64,000 nt of DNA, from NCBI GenBank assembly GCA_964542915.1, contig CAZIVP010000005.1:1-64000 (forward strand), in the 5' to 3' direction. The number at the start of each line of letters is the position of its first letter. The stretch's first letter is position 1. Made by a program: the position numbers and the translations under genes. The stretch is from CAZIVP01 sp964542915 (GTDB lineage: Bacteria; Calditrichota; Calditrichia; Calditrichales; Calditrichaceae). The notes beneath the pieces were generated by a model, which searched no databases, was not told the DNA's origin, and saw only the letters and a list, made by a program, of their open reading frames with translations. This document shows positions 16,323-25,355 of the stretch, one piece after another.

Positions 16323-16901
16323 TCAATCCTTTTGCCCCTCCGCGAACCGGGCCTCCATCGGAATCTCATCGGGCGGCAGTCCGGAAGCGGCTTCCATACG
16401 GCCGCTGAAGTTGAAATAGGATACCAGTGCGGTGATTTCCCAAACGGATCGTTCGTTCCAGCCGGCCTCCCTTAGCGAAGCGGTATCTTCTCCGTTCACC
16501 AGGCTCGGCGTGTCCGTGAGTTTGCCGGCGTAGGTAAGCAAAGCACGGGTTTTATCATCCAAATCGTACTCGGGCCAGGTTGTCGCAAATTCCTGGCTGA
16601 GATGTTCATCTCCGGTCAGGCGACGAACCGCCGCCGTATGGAGTCCCAGTCAGGGCGCGCCGCCCACTTTGCCGTTCACCACCGTGGAGAGCATCTCGCG
16701 CTGCAGCCGGGTCAGTGACGAGGATTTACGAAGGTGAAGATACCGGTACAAGGCGCCTGCGGGTCGTGCAACGCGAAGGTCCACCGCCAGTATTTGAAAG
16801 ATACCGGGTACAACACCGCCGTACTGCCGGCGCGCCCAGCTGAAGAATAACTTCCGTATGCCCCGTACGTTCTCCGGAGCGATTGTCATGATATTGGCCA
16901 T
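16323..16901 (-). CDS. AhpD/carboxymuconolactone-decarboxylase-like protein with in-frame TGA (candidate selenoprotein)
   Basis: Read through one TGA (16650-16652), this is a 192-residue protein with the full layout of the AhpD-like peroxidase-related family: an N-terminal VVPGIFQILAVD region, LTRLQREMLSTVVNG, the active site, LHTAAVRRLTGD and a C-terminal DDKTRALLTYAGKLT domain. The TGA is codon 84. Glu69 lies 15 residues before it and His88 four after it, the spacing of the Glu118-Cys133-His137 relay in Mycobacterium AhpD, so the TGA replaces the catalytic Cys. The partner Cys (Cys130) is Gly81 here. GGGGGAAACG is an ideal ribosome site for ATG 16899-16901, and 108 sense codons follow the TGA with no other lesion. 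A SECIS-like hairpin lies just downstream. The alternative is a pseudogene with a single nonsense change. Confidence 0.6.
16610..16649 (-). promoter_or_regulatory. SECIS-like hairpin after the in-frame TGA
   Basis: On the minus strand, CTCC (16643-16640) pairs with GGAG (16613-16610), and GGCGGC (16635-16630) pairs with GTCGCC (16624-16619, one G-T pair). The apical loop is GGTTC, starting 20 nt after the TGA. Bacterial SECIS elements lie inside the reading frame right after the UGA, with a G in the first loop positions about 16-37 nt away (recalled rule). The fit is good but not tested by folding software. Confidence 0.45.
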
Positions 16902-17395
16902 CGTTTCCCCCATTGGATACATGTTTGCGGTGCATGCGCCGCACCTTATTATTTAAAGAAAGGCTACCTGCTATTGCCCGGATGTCGCCGATAATCAAGT
17001 CCGGCCGGTCGTTCACACTTAACCCGGTGAACACGCTTGATAACTCTTAAATGCGCATCTTTATTTCATGCATCGTTAGCCCGAACCCGCGCGGTTCAAA
17101 AATAGGACAGGCAACCGCTCCGAAACCGATACGGACGCCGGGATTTTTGTTTGCAATGGCGGGGGACGATTGATCGGCGGTTAGCATTATTTAGGCGTCG
17201 GGGCAGGCCATGGTTTAGACGGAGCGGGATCGATTTTTTTATGATTTTAAAACGAATGTTACCAAGGGTTGAACTAAAAGAGTACATTATAATGTAAGAG
17301 GAGATTTGAAGATATTGCTTATGTTGATGCACGAACTATTTTATTTAAACAACGGTTAAATGTTTTTAAACGCATCAATCAAAATTTAAATTTGC
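16902..17395. other. Intergenic region spanning the edge of the AT-rich island
   Basis: About 490 bp with no supported gene. The first 330 bp have the GC content of the flanking genome. From about 17240 the sequence becomes strongly AT-rich and stays so to about 19800, which marks the left edge of a probable transferred segment. Short frames on both strands here look random. Confidence 0.5.
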
Positions 17396-17458
17396 TTGAA
17401 TAAAATCGATGATGTTTATAAGTTTGAAGTAAATTACAAACTAAAATTTGGCTTCTTA

Positions 17459-17626
17459 ATGATGAAGGAACAATATAAATTTTCAGGCCACGAAACCTTT
17501 CATTGTCGCCACTTCTGGCTTAAAAAAGGTTATGATTTTGTCAATCAGGGCCACACGTTTAGTGAAGATACAGCCGTCGTCGATTTAGGCGTCGGACAAA
17601 ATATGGTTAAGCCAATTAATTATTGA
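17459..17626 (+). pseudogene. DUF4007 family protein, N-terminal fragment
   Basis: The reading MMKEQYKFSGHETFHCRHFWLKKGYDFV-QGHTFSEDTAVVDLGVGQNMVKPINY matches the conserved N-terminus of DUF4007 proteins (KFSGHETF, WLKKGYDF, AVV-LGVGKNMV). The frame then stops at a TGA where the family is expected to have Trp, and the following sequence breaks down into stops. Full members are around 300 residues, so only the first fifth remains. DUF4007 genes are known neighbours of DNA phosphorothioation/PAPS-reductase-type defence genes. The start could be ATG 17459 or 17462; the longer frame from 17396 has no support. Confidence 0.7.
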
Positions 17627-17758
17627 TTTAAATAATGAATTAAAATCTAACACCATCAGTTATACGATCACTGAATAATGAAATAATTAACCTTTGATAA
17701 AGTATAGTTATTTTGAACTTAGTATAATATTAATTAAATATTTGGCTAAATTGAAAAA

Positions 17759-18815
17759 ATGAATTTACCTAATTCCAAAATTTTACCGATTAAACACCTC
17801 TCCAGCATATTTAAAGATACAACAAACTCCTATAAATTTTATTGGTTTATTGCTATCTTAGAAGAAATCAAAAATAAAACGGAAATTAAAATTCCGAGCT
17901 CCATTTTAATTGCAAGGATGATATCAAATATTTGGTATCCGATAAATTTCTTTAGAATATCTTTTGGAAAGTAAGACCGTCTTGGTAAAATAGCATTACA
18001 GGTAAAGAATGAACTAAATTTGGAAATTAGTGCAAAGTATCAAGAAGTCTTAAAAAAAGTATCTAATATTTCAAACTATCACTATAATAGTATTTATCAC
18101 GACCTAAATTCATTACTGTTGTATGTACCCTATCGATTTCTTAGACCTTGGTTTCAAAGGGAATTAAATGGTTTTCCTGATCAGAAAATTAACAATCAAA
18201 TAAAAAAGTTAGCTTCAAACAATTTTAGCAATATTAATTATTTACCAATATATCAATTGCATCACAAAAATGAATTATACATTAAAATCCAAAGTAATTG
18301 GTTCGATTATTTAAAAAAACATAATAAAATATTATTGGATTATTGTTACTGGAATCTTCTATTATACTTACAAAAGAAAATTCCAAACGGCCCAAACATA
18401 GCCCAAAAACTTTTTCCGCCCAGATTTAGACAATTAATAAAAGCTCGTAATTTTTGGGATATTGCTATTAGTGAGAAAATTATTAGCAAATGTATCTATT
18501 CAGATTTAAAGATAAATAAAAATGATTATTCTATCGACCATTTTATACCATGGAGTTTTGTAACTCACGATCAGCTATGGAACCTTATACCTGTTCCGCA
18601 AAAAATAAATTCAGCAAAAAGCGATTCACTTCCTTCTTTGGAAAGATATTCCAAAAAATTTTCTTGAAGACTATACGATATTATTTAACGCCAAGTCACA
18701 AGATATTTATACTATGACAAAAGAAACATTTAATAAAAAACTATTAACAAGATTAAAACCTCTCATTCAAATTGCTGAAAACATGGGATTCCCTTCAAAT
18801 TGGGTCTATAAATGA
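17759..18815 (+). pseudogene. HNH endonuclease gene broken by a nonsense codon and a frameshift
   Basis: Three pieces in line form one protein. Codons from 17759 end at TAA 17972-17974 in the phrase ISFGK-stop-DRLGKIALQ, where CAA (Gln) is the likely ancestor. The same frame continues to 18667. A single extra A in the AAAAAA run near 18650 then shifts the frame, and the correct ending (NFLEDYTILFNAKSQD...MGFPSNWVYK) runs to TGA 18813-18815. The C-terminal part has the HNH signature: SIDHFIPWSFVTHDQLWNLIPVP, then INSAKSDSLPSLERY. It probably encoded a DNA-cutting restriction enzyme of a defence locus. Its stop overlaps the next gene as ATGA, so the two were co-translated. Confidence 0.78.
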
Positions 18816-19684
18816 TTTACCGCTCTAATAAAAATCCTAATTCACACCTAACAATCAAAAAAAGAAGGTGGCCCTCATTCCCTACCAAATTTTTATTTTC
18901 AAATGGATTTATAAAAGGTAAAACATTGGATTTTGGTTGTGGATTGGGTTTGGATATTAATTATTTAAAAAATAAAGATATCGATATAACAGGTTATGAT
19001 CCCTACTATTTACCGGAATATCCTAAAGTTAAATTTGATACGATCATATGTAATTATGTTTTAAATGTCTTGTTAAAGGATGAACAAACAAACGTATTAA
19101 TGGCTATTTCAGAACTCTTAAAACCAGAAGGTAAGGCATATATTTCTGTTAGAAGGGATATAAAAAGAGATGGTTTCCGGTTTAATCCGTATCATAATTG
19201 TAAAACATATCAGTGCAATGTTGTACTTCCTTATAAGAGTATTTTTTATTCAGAGCGATGTGAAATTTATGAATATCAACATTATAACAGTTTAAAACAC
19301 AAGAATCCTTCCTGTATATTTTGTAATCCCGAACCTGACAGAACGTTGATTACTGAATCTGCAACTTTTTATTCTATTTATGATAAATATCCGGTTAATA
19401 ACGGCCATGCATTATTAATACCGAAGAGACATATTACAAGTTATTTTGACATAAATTTCAATGAAAATTACGCAAGTTTCTTGATGTTGAAAAAAGTCAG
19501 GGAAATTTTACAGGTTAATTACAATCCTGATGGATTCAATATTGGAGTGAACGTTGGTGCGTCGGCCGGTCAAACAATAGAACATTTACACATTCACATG
19601 ATCCCGAGATATAAAGGGGATTGTGAGAATCCCGTGGGAGGTATAAGAAATATATTTCCCGAAAAATCAAACTATTTTGGTTAA
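18812..19684 (+). CDS. Class I SAM methyltransferase fused to a HIT-domain protein
   Basis: 290 residues in one intact frame. The N-terminal half is a Rossmann methyltransferase: motif I LDFGCGLGLDI (39-49), the acidic residue after strand 2 in GYDPYY, and FDTIICNYVLNVL for the post-I/motif IV region. The C-terminal half (about 163-290) is a HIT hydrolase domain beginning CIFCNPEP, with NNGHALLIPKRH and the histidine triad EHLHIHMIPR (His258, 260, 262). This fusion exists in databases as a bifunctional methyltransferase/HIT protein, as I recall. It overlaps the broken HNH gene by 4 bp and shares its AT-rich composition. It may modify a nucleic acid or nucleotide in a restriction-like system. 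It looks intact although its partners are decayed. Confidence 0.85.
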   Translation: MIYRSNKNPNSHLTIKKRRWPSFPTKFLFSNGFIKGKTLDFGCGLGLDINYLKNKDIDITGYDPYYLPEYPKVKFDTIICNYVLNVLLKDEQTNVLMAISELLKPEGKAYISVRRDIKRDGFRFNPYHNCKTYQCNVVLPYKSIFYSERCEIYEYQHYNSLKHKNPSCIFCNPEPDRTLITESATFYSIYDKYPVNNGHALLIPKRHITSYFDINFNENYASFLMLKKVREILQVNYNPDGFNIGVNVGASAGQTIEHLHIHMIPRYKGDCENPVGGIRNIFPEKSNYFG

Positions 19685-19795
19685 CTAATTTCTTATTATT
19701 ATAAAAGTCAAAATAAAATATTACATTCAATTTTTAATCATTTATTTGATGCCTGATACTTCTGTGAAGAATATTTTTTAAGTCAATTGACTGTT

Positions 19796-19921
19796 TTATT
19801 TTTGCATGGGAATGCCAGGCGATAAATGCTTTAAAGCACCGGGCTTCAGCCCGATCCAGAACCTCGCCGGAGTGCGCGGCACAACATCAATGAGAATATC
19901 GGTATCGAGCAATACAATCAC
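19796..19921 (-). pseudogene. Truncated PIN-domain toxin (VapC-like)
   Basis: GTG 19919-19921 overlaps the antitoxin stop (GTGA). The reading IVLLDTDILIDVVPRTPARF begins as a PIN ribonuclease does, with the first catalytic Asp in LLDTDILID. After about 20 residues it passes into a palindrome-bearing sequence and stops at codon 42, whereas PIN toxins have about 130 residues. The later catalytic acidic residues are missing, so the toxin should be inactive. Confidence 0.65.
19840..19853. repeat. REP-like palindrome CGGGCTTCAGCCCG
   Basis: CGGGCT-TC-AGCCCG is a perfect 6-bp-arm hairpin at the point where the truncated toxin loses similarity to PIN domains. Such GGCTTCAGCC palindromes occur as dispersed REP-type elements in many bacteria. 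A copy count in the genome would tell. Confidence 0.45.
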
Positions 19922-20142
19922 AATTGATAGCGCTCTTTTAATCGTTTGTATCGCGATTCTTCCTTATCGTCGAGTCTGAATGCGCCCCGCCATTTTTTTG
20001 AAAACAACGCTTCGGATTGACCGGCCGTTTCCCTTAACCATTCCTCAACGAGTTCCGACACGGATTTACCGCGTTGCCTGGCGTATTGCTTAACGCGCGG
20101 CACCAGTTCTTCATCAATCGTTAAATTTAATTTGGTTTTCAT
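19918..20142 (-). CDS. Antitoxin of a VapBC-type pair (ribbon-helix-helix/DUF6364-like)
   Basis: 74 residues from ATG 20140-20142; five codons more are possible upstream. The start MKTKLNLTIDEELVPRVKQYARQRGKSVSELVEEWLRE is the beta strand plus two helices of a CopG-like ribbon-helix-helix DNA-binding domain. The C-terminal part (KKWRGAFRLDDKEESRYKRLKERY) would wrap the toxin. Its stop overlaps the GTG start of a PIN-toxin remnant, the usual antitoxin-toxin order. With the toxin broken, it is an orphan antitoxin that may still repress its own promoter or neutralise related toxins. Confidence 0.82.
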   Translation of the reverse strand: MKTKLNLTIDEELVPRVKQYARQRGKSVSELVEEWLRETAGQSEALFSKKWRGAFRLDDKEESRYKRLKERYQL

Positions 20143-20157
20143 AATCATACACCCCAT

Positions 20158-20492
20158 TAATACACATTATTATCGACTATACGCACATTGCTGTTCCATT
20201 AAACGTGTTATTTTTATCAAGACGCAAATGGCCGTGTTGGCCTGTACGCCATTTCCATTTATGATAAAAACTAATAATCCAGCGCTTCCGGCGCCTCGCC
20301 AGATCGATATCTTGCCAATCGTACGACAAACAGGCCGTAACCGCCCATTCCGAAATATGAACTTCATCTATCAGGAAACAGGGCCCCCGCCCTTGACCCG
20401 TGTCTGTTTTATCCTTAAACAAATATATCCCAACGGGGCGATGCGGTCGCCCCGATTCTAAACCGACATGTTTACCGACAGAGGAACGGCTC
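20158..20492. other. Leader region before the GH97 gene
   Basis: 335 bp without a supported gene. CGGGGCGA (20434-20441) pairs with TCGCCCCG (20447-20454) around a 5-nt loop, about 39 bases before the GH97 start and so inside its probable mRNA leader. No T run follows it. Its role is unknown. Confidence 0.4.
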
Positions 20493-22601
20493 ATGAAATC
20501 CATACGATTGATCCATCTCTTCACCATCCTGCTGATAACGGCTTTACTGCGGCCTGCCGCCGCGGACGAAACCCACACCGTGCAATCGCCGGACGGACGC
20601 ATTAAGGCCGCCTTCCTGCTGCGGCAGGGCCGGGCGCTCTACACGGTCCAATTCAACAACGCAACGGTCATCCGGCCCTCGGCGCTGGGCTTCCGCTTCA
20701 AAAACGTCCGGCCCCTGAACGGACCCTTTGAAATGGTTCGGCTGCGACGCCGCGCTTTCGACCAGACCCGGGCCACGGTGTGGGGCGAAGCCGATTCGAT
20801 CCGTAACCGTTACAACGAGCTGCGCATCGATTTGAACGAAAGCGCCCCGCCCCACCGCACGCTCCAACTCGTTTTCCGCGCCTTTAACGACGGCCTCGCC
20901 TTCCGTTACCGCCTCCCGCAACAACCGGCGCTTGCAACCTTTGCCATTACGGACGAACAAACGCAGTTCCGCTTTACCGAGAATTTCCAAAGCTGGTGGA
21001 TTCCCGCCGATTATGACAGTTACGAAAAACTTTACCGGCAAACGCCCCTCAGCGAAGTCCAGGCCGTCAATACCCCCTTCACGCTAAAGGGCGCGGACGG
21101 CGTCGCGCTCAGCATCCACGAAGCCGGTTTAACGGATTATGCCGGCATGACCCTCGTCAAAAGCGCCGGCGATTCCTTATCCATGCAATGCGATCTGGTG
21201 CCCTGGCCGGACGGCGTCAAAGTCAAAGGCCGCGCGCCCCACGCAACGCCCTGGCGCACCATCCAGATTGCCGAAAACGAAGCCGGGCTGCTCGCCTCCG
21301 ATATGATACTCAATCTCAACGAAGCGAACGCCCTCGAAGACGTCTCCTGGATCAAACCCATGAAGTATGTGGGCATCTGGTGGACGCAGCACATCGGCAG
21401 GACAACATTGACCGCCGGTCCCGACCACGGCGCCACCACCGCGCGCGCCAAACGTTACATCGATTTTGCGGCCGCCCATAACATTCCGGCGGTTCTGATC
21501 GAAGGCTGGAACCGGGGCTGGGAATCCTGGGTGAGCGGCCGAGGCGTTCTGGATTACACCCGCAGTTATCCCGATTTCGATCTGGAGGAAGTAGTGCGCT
21601 ATGCTAAATCCAAAGGCGTCGTCCTTATCGGGCACCATGAAACCGGCGGCAACATGCCCAATTACGAAAAGCAATTGCAAAGCGCCTTCAAACTGTACGC
21701 CGACCTGGGCGTGCCCGCCGTCAAAACCGGTTACGCCGGCCCCATGTTGCCGCAAGGGCAGCACCATCACGGCCAGTGGATGGTGAACCACTACCGCAAG
21801 GTGGTTGAAGCAGCCGCGCGTTACCGCATCATGCTCAATGTGCACGAACCGATCAAAGATACCGGCCTCCGCCGCACCTACCCCCACATGTTGACGCGCG
21901 AAGGCGCCCGCGGCATGGAATACAACGCCTGGAGCGCCGGCAATCCGCCCGAACATACCACCATTTTACCGTTCACACGCATGCTCGCCGGACCCATGGA
22001 CTACACGCCGGGCATTTTCGATCTCACATTCGATTCCACCGGACAACACCGCGTGTATACCACGCTGGCAAAGCAACTGGCATACTACGTCGTTTTGTAC
22101 AGCCCGTTGCAAATGGCGGCCGATCTGGTTGAAAACTATGAGGACCGTCCCGCCTTCACTTTCATTGAACGGGTAGCGGTGGATTGGGATGAACGGCGGA
22201 TACTTCACGCCCGCATCGGCGATTACGTCTCGATCGCGCGCCGCAGCGGCGAGCACTGGTACGTAGGAACCGTCAGCGATGAAAAAGCGCGCCGCCTCCG
22301 CATCGCAACCGATTTCCTGCGGGAAGATCGCAACTACATTGCGCACATCTACACGGACGCGGATTCCACGGACTGGTACGAACGGCCGGAAATCATTGAA
22401 ATCGGAGCCTACGCGGTGAACCACCGCTCCTTTATTGAAGCGCCCCTTTCGCCCGGCGGCGGCCAGGCCATCGAGATCATACCGGTAGATGAAAATACCG
22501 TGCAGGCCTATCCCCCGGTTTCGGAATTTAATGCAACCGCCGCGCACAAAATGAAGCGATTCGAGAATGTGCGCGAATACGAACCGAACGAAGGGCATTA
22601 A
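20493..22601 (+). CDS. Glycoside hydrolase family 97 (SusB-type alpha-glucosidase)
   Basis: 702 residues from ATG 20493, which has AGGA upstream and opens a proper signal peptide (RLIHLFTILLITALLRPAAA); the 31 extra upstream codons are rejected. The N-terminal super-sandwich (about 25-270) begins VQSPDGRIKAAFLL. The barrel begins KYVGIWWTQHIG and includes LIEGWNRGWESW, HHETGGNMPNYE and the long MLNVHEPIKDTGLRRTYPHMLTREGARGMEYNAW segment that carries the catalytic glutamates in the inverting (SusB) branch. The C-terminal beta domain includes GTVSDEKARRLRI. SusB of Bacteroides hydrolyses alpha-glucans in the periplasm. No SusC/D partner is beside it here. The gene is probably monocistronic. Confidence 0.93.
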   Translation: MKSIRLIHLFTILLITALLRPAAADETHTVQSPDGRIKAAFLLRQGRALYTVQFNNATVIRPSALGFRFKNVRPLNGPFEMVRLRRRAFDQTRATVWGEADSIRNRYNELRIDLNESAPPHRTLQLVFRAFNDGLAFRYRLPQQPALATFAITDEQTQFRFTENFQSWWIPADYDSYEKLYRQTPLSEVQAVNTPFTLKGADGVALSIHEAGLTDYAGMTLVKSAGDSLSMQCDLVPWPDGVKVKGRAPHATPWRTIQIAENEAGLLASDMILNLNEANALEDVSWIKPMKYVGIWWTQHIGRTTLTAGPDHGATTARAKRYIDFAAAHNIPAVLIEGWNRGWESWVSGRGVLDYTRSYPDFDLEEVVRYAKSKGVVLIGHHETGGNMPNYEKQLQSAFKLYADLGVPAVKTGYAGPMLPQGQHHHGQWMVNHYRKVVEAAARYRIMLNVHEPIKDTGLRRTYPHMLTREGARGMEYNAWSAGNPPEHTTILPFTRMLAGPMDYTPGIFDLTFDSTGQHRVYTTLAKQLAYYVVLYSPLQMAADLVENYEDRPAFTFIERVAVDWDERRILHARIGDYVSIARRSGEHWYVGTVSDEKARRLRIATDFLREDRNYIAHIYTDADSTDWYERPEIIEIGAYAVNHRSFIEAPLSPGGGQAIEIIPVDENTVQAYPPVSEFNATAAHKMKRFENVREYEPNEGH

Positions 22602-22772
22602 CCGGTCGCCGCTTAGGCGCCGCGTATTTGCTTCACAACCAAAAATGATGCAACTTCCCGTCTGTTTTTTCGTCTGTAAAATATTTATTGGGGTCTGACA
22701 GGGATGTGCCGCCTTTCGGGTATACAGGCGCCCCTTCGTAAACGAATCATGTTGATAAGCAAAAGGATGTTC

Positions 22773-25025
22773 ATGGTACATTTGCGATCCGTTCTGATGT
22801 TCGTTTATGCGCTGGTCATCGTCGCCGGCGCAGCCTCCGCCGACGACGCCGCTTCGTTCCAGCCTCAAATCAAACCGAGCCTTAACGTACCGCGCACCGG
22901 CGATCCCGTATCTATTGACGGTTATCTGGATGATGCGGCCTGGCAAAATGCCGCCGTGGCGTCGCATTTTACGGAGTTCCAACCCGGGGAAGGCGAGCAG
23001 CCGCCCGTGAAAACCGAGGTACTGGTGGCCTATGACGCGGACAACCTCTATCTGGCGTTCAAGGCTTACGATGATCCCGGTCGCATCCGGACCTCCCTGC
23101 GCGACCGCGACCGTATTTGGGACGACGACAACGTGGGCATCATTCTGGATACGTACGGCGACGGCGCCCGAGCGTATGAAATCTTCGCCAATCCCTACGG
23201 CGTCCAGGGCGATATTTTATGGACTCCCGATGGCGAAGACACGAGCTTTGACCTCGTCTTTCATTCCGAGGGCCGTATTACCGGTCAGGGCTATCAGGTC
23301 GAAATAGCCGTGCCGTTCCGCAGTTTATCCTATCCGCAAAACGGTCACAACGAGTGGCGGGCGCTCTTCTGGCGCAACCATCCCCGCCAAAGTCAGAGTA
23401 AATACACCTGGGCGGCCATCGACCGCGACAATCCCTGTTTTACCTGTCAGTTCGGTTATCTCAAAGGCATTGAAAACATTACCTCCGAAGCTTCGCTGGA
23501 GCTTATTCCGGCCTTTGTCGGCAGCCAGGCCGGCGCCCTGAGCGATAGCGACGATCCCGAATCCGGATTCAGCAACAAGGATATAATGGGGTCGCCTTCT
23601 CTGACGGCCCGCTACGCCATTACGCCGGGCATCAGCGTCGAAGCCGCCGTCAATCCCGATTTCAGTCAGGTGGAATCGGACGCCGCCCGCATCGACGTGA
23701 ACACCACCTTTGCCCTGTCGTATCCCGAAAAGCGGCCTTTTTTTCAGCGCCGTTCCGATTTGTTCGACACCAATTTCAACATCGTCTATACGCGCTCGAT
23801 TAACCAACCGCTGCTCGCCGCCAAACTGACCGGCAAATTCAACAAAACGAGCATCGGTTTTCTGTCCGCATACGACGAAAATACACCGTTGCTGATCCCG
23901 CTGGAAGATCGCACCGAATTCGTCACGCCCGGTAAAAGCTTCTCCAATATCGTGCGTGTGAAGCACAATGTTTTGCAAGATTCCTACATCGGTTTTATCG
24001 CTTCCGACCGCCGTTTAAGCAAAGACGGTTACAACACGGTGGGCGGCATCGACGGGCGTCTGCGCATTTTGCCCAACTATTACTTCGAGTGGCAGGCGGC
24101 GGCCAGCATAACGGAGGAGCCGTCGGACAGTGCGTTAACCGCACACATCGACGACGCCCGCTTCGGCGATGATTACTCGGCGGTCTTCGACGGGGAGACG
24201 TTCGGCGGGCGCGGCATCTACGCCAGCCTGGAACGCGAGGCCCGTTTATGGAATCTCGACATCGATTACCGCGAAACCGGCCCGGCCTTCCGCGCCGATA
24301 ACGGCTTTATCACCCGCAACAACAGCCGTATGGTATTTCTGTGGTCGGGATGGTTCTTCCGGCCGAACACCACATTGCTGGACCAGATCACGCCCAACTT
24401 TGTACTCGGCCGTTTCTGGAATACGGAAGGACTCGGCAAAGATATCTTTATCCGACCCGAATTGGACATCGTCTTCAAATCACAAACCTATTTCGAGTTC
24501 GCCTATCTGCGCAGCAAAGAACGCTTTTACGATATTGTATTCGGTGGCATCGAACGCTTCGAGTTCGAATTCGGCAGCGCATTCAGCGAATTTATTCAGT
24601 TTGAATTCGATTACGGGGGCGGACGCAGCATCGCCCGTACGGAAGATCCGCCGGTGCTGGGTAAAGGATACGAAACGGCGTTCGAAATCTCGCTTAAGCC
24701 GCTCTCCCGTTGGATCATCGAATCCGATTTCGTCTATTCAAAACTGGACCATCCCTCCAACGGTGAAAATCTGTTCGAAGGCTATATCGTGCGCACCCGA
24801 AGCCATTTCCAGTTTACGCGCGAACTCTTTTTACGTTTGATTCTGCAATACGACCAATTCGACCGCTCCTTCAATCTGGAACCGTTGCTCACTTACCGCA
24901 TCAATCCCTTTAGTCTGTTCTATATCGGCGCGACCTCCCATTATAAAGATTTCGAGGAACCCGGCGTGTTTAAGCGTACGTCCCGGCAATATTTTATGAA
25001 ATTTCAATATCTCTTTCAGATATAG
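22773..25025 (+). CDS. CBM9-like / DUF5916 outer-membrane beta-barrel protein
   Basis: 750 residues from ATG 22773, which follows AAAGGA by 7 bases; the longer frame from 22704 would bury the signal peptide. After the signal (YALVIVAGAASA) comes a CBM9-like domain (about 35-220: VSIDGYLDDAAWQNAA, DNLYLAFKAYDDP, YQVEIAVPFRSL). The DUF5916 domain follows: GSPSLTARYAITPGISVEAAVNPDFSQVESDAARIDVNTTFALSYPEKRPFF is near-diagnostic, and the rest is alternating beta strands ending in phenylalanine-rich MKFQYLFQI, as in outer-membrane barrels. The role is unknown, possibly surface glycan binding or transport. It follows the GH97 gene by 171 bp on the same strand. Confidence 0.9.
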   Translation: MVHLRSVLMFVYALVIVAGAASADDAASFQPQIKPSLNVPRTGDPVSIDGYLDDAAWQNAAVASHFTEFQPGEGEQPPVKTEVLVAYDADNLYLAFKAYDDPGRIRTSLRDRDRIWDDDNVGIILDTYGDGARAYEIFANPYGVQGDILWTPDGEDTSFDLVFHSEGRITGQGYQVEIAVPFRSLSYPQNGHNEWRALFWRNHPRQSQSKYTWAAIDRDNPCFTCQFGYLKGIENITSEASLELIPAFVGSQAGALSDSDDPESGFSNKDIMGSPSLTARYAITPGISVEAAVNPDFSQVESDAARIDVNTTFALSYPEKRPFFQRRSDLFDTNFNIVYTRSINQPLLAAKLTGKFNKTSIGFLSAYDENTPLLIPLEDRTEFVTPGKSFSNIVRVKHNVLQDSYIGFIASDRRLSKDGYNTVGGIDGRLRILPNYYFEWQAAASITEEPSDSALTAHIDDARFGDDYSAVFDGETFGGRGIYASLEREARLWNLDIDYRETGPAFRADNGFITRNNSRMVFLWSGWFFRPNTTLLDQITPNFVLGRFWNTEGLGKDIFIRPELDIVFKSQTYFEFAYLRSKERFYDIVFGGIERFEFEFGSAFSEFIQFEFDYGGGRSIARTEDPPVLGKGYETAFEISLKPLSRWIIESDFVYSKLDHPSNGENLFEGYIVRTRSHFQFTRELFLRLILQYDQFDRSFNLEPLLTYRINPFSLFYIGATSHYKDFEEPGVFKRTSRQYFMKFQYLFQI

Positions 25026-25034
25026 ATAGTCATG

Positions 25035-25075
25035 AACGCCGCGGTTTGAAGACGGTTTGCACGCAGCGGCGTTTT
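25035..25075 (+). terminator. Probable terminator after the DUF5916 gene
   Basis: AACGCCGC (25035-25042) pairs with GCGGCGTT (25066-25073), followed by TTCTG. The stop codon is 10 bases upstream. The 23-nt loop and short T run are weak points. Confidence 0.5.
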
Positions 25076-25355
25076 CTGTGCTTCAAATCAAAGATGGCTT
25101 CCGCCGATTACCTACCGCGCGATTTTACCGGAATGTTCGAAATAATACCGAACCCTGGCATGTTTTAGTTGCACTCGTTGCCAATCAAAACCTATAAGAA
25201 CCAAAGCCTTCGGATTTTTGTATGCTGCTACGCGGCGTCGCAAATACACGAGCAGACGTCAAAGATACGGCCGTTTGTCTTAAAAGCGTCTCCGGAAACA
25301 ATCCTTCAATGTTCAGCGCACACCCACGTATCTGCAAATATAAGGAGATTTCAAC

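Noticed and set aside
16726..17332. Two minus-strand frames of 102 and 78 codons
   Set aside because: The first is a shadow in another frame of the AhpD-like gene; the second has low-complexity, unprotein-like composition and spans the GC/AT border.
20132..20602. Overlapping short frames on both strands before the GH97 gene
   Set aside because: No ribosome sites or family resemblance; they overlap the GH97 signal peptide or the antitoxin promoter.
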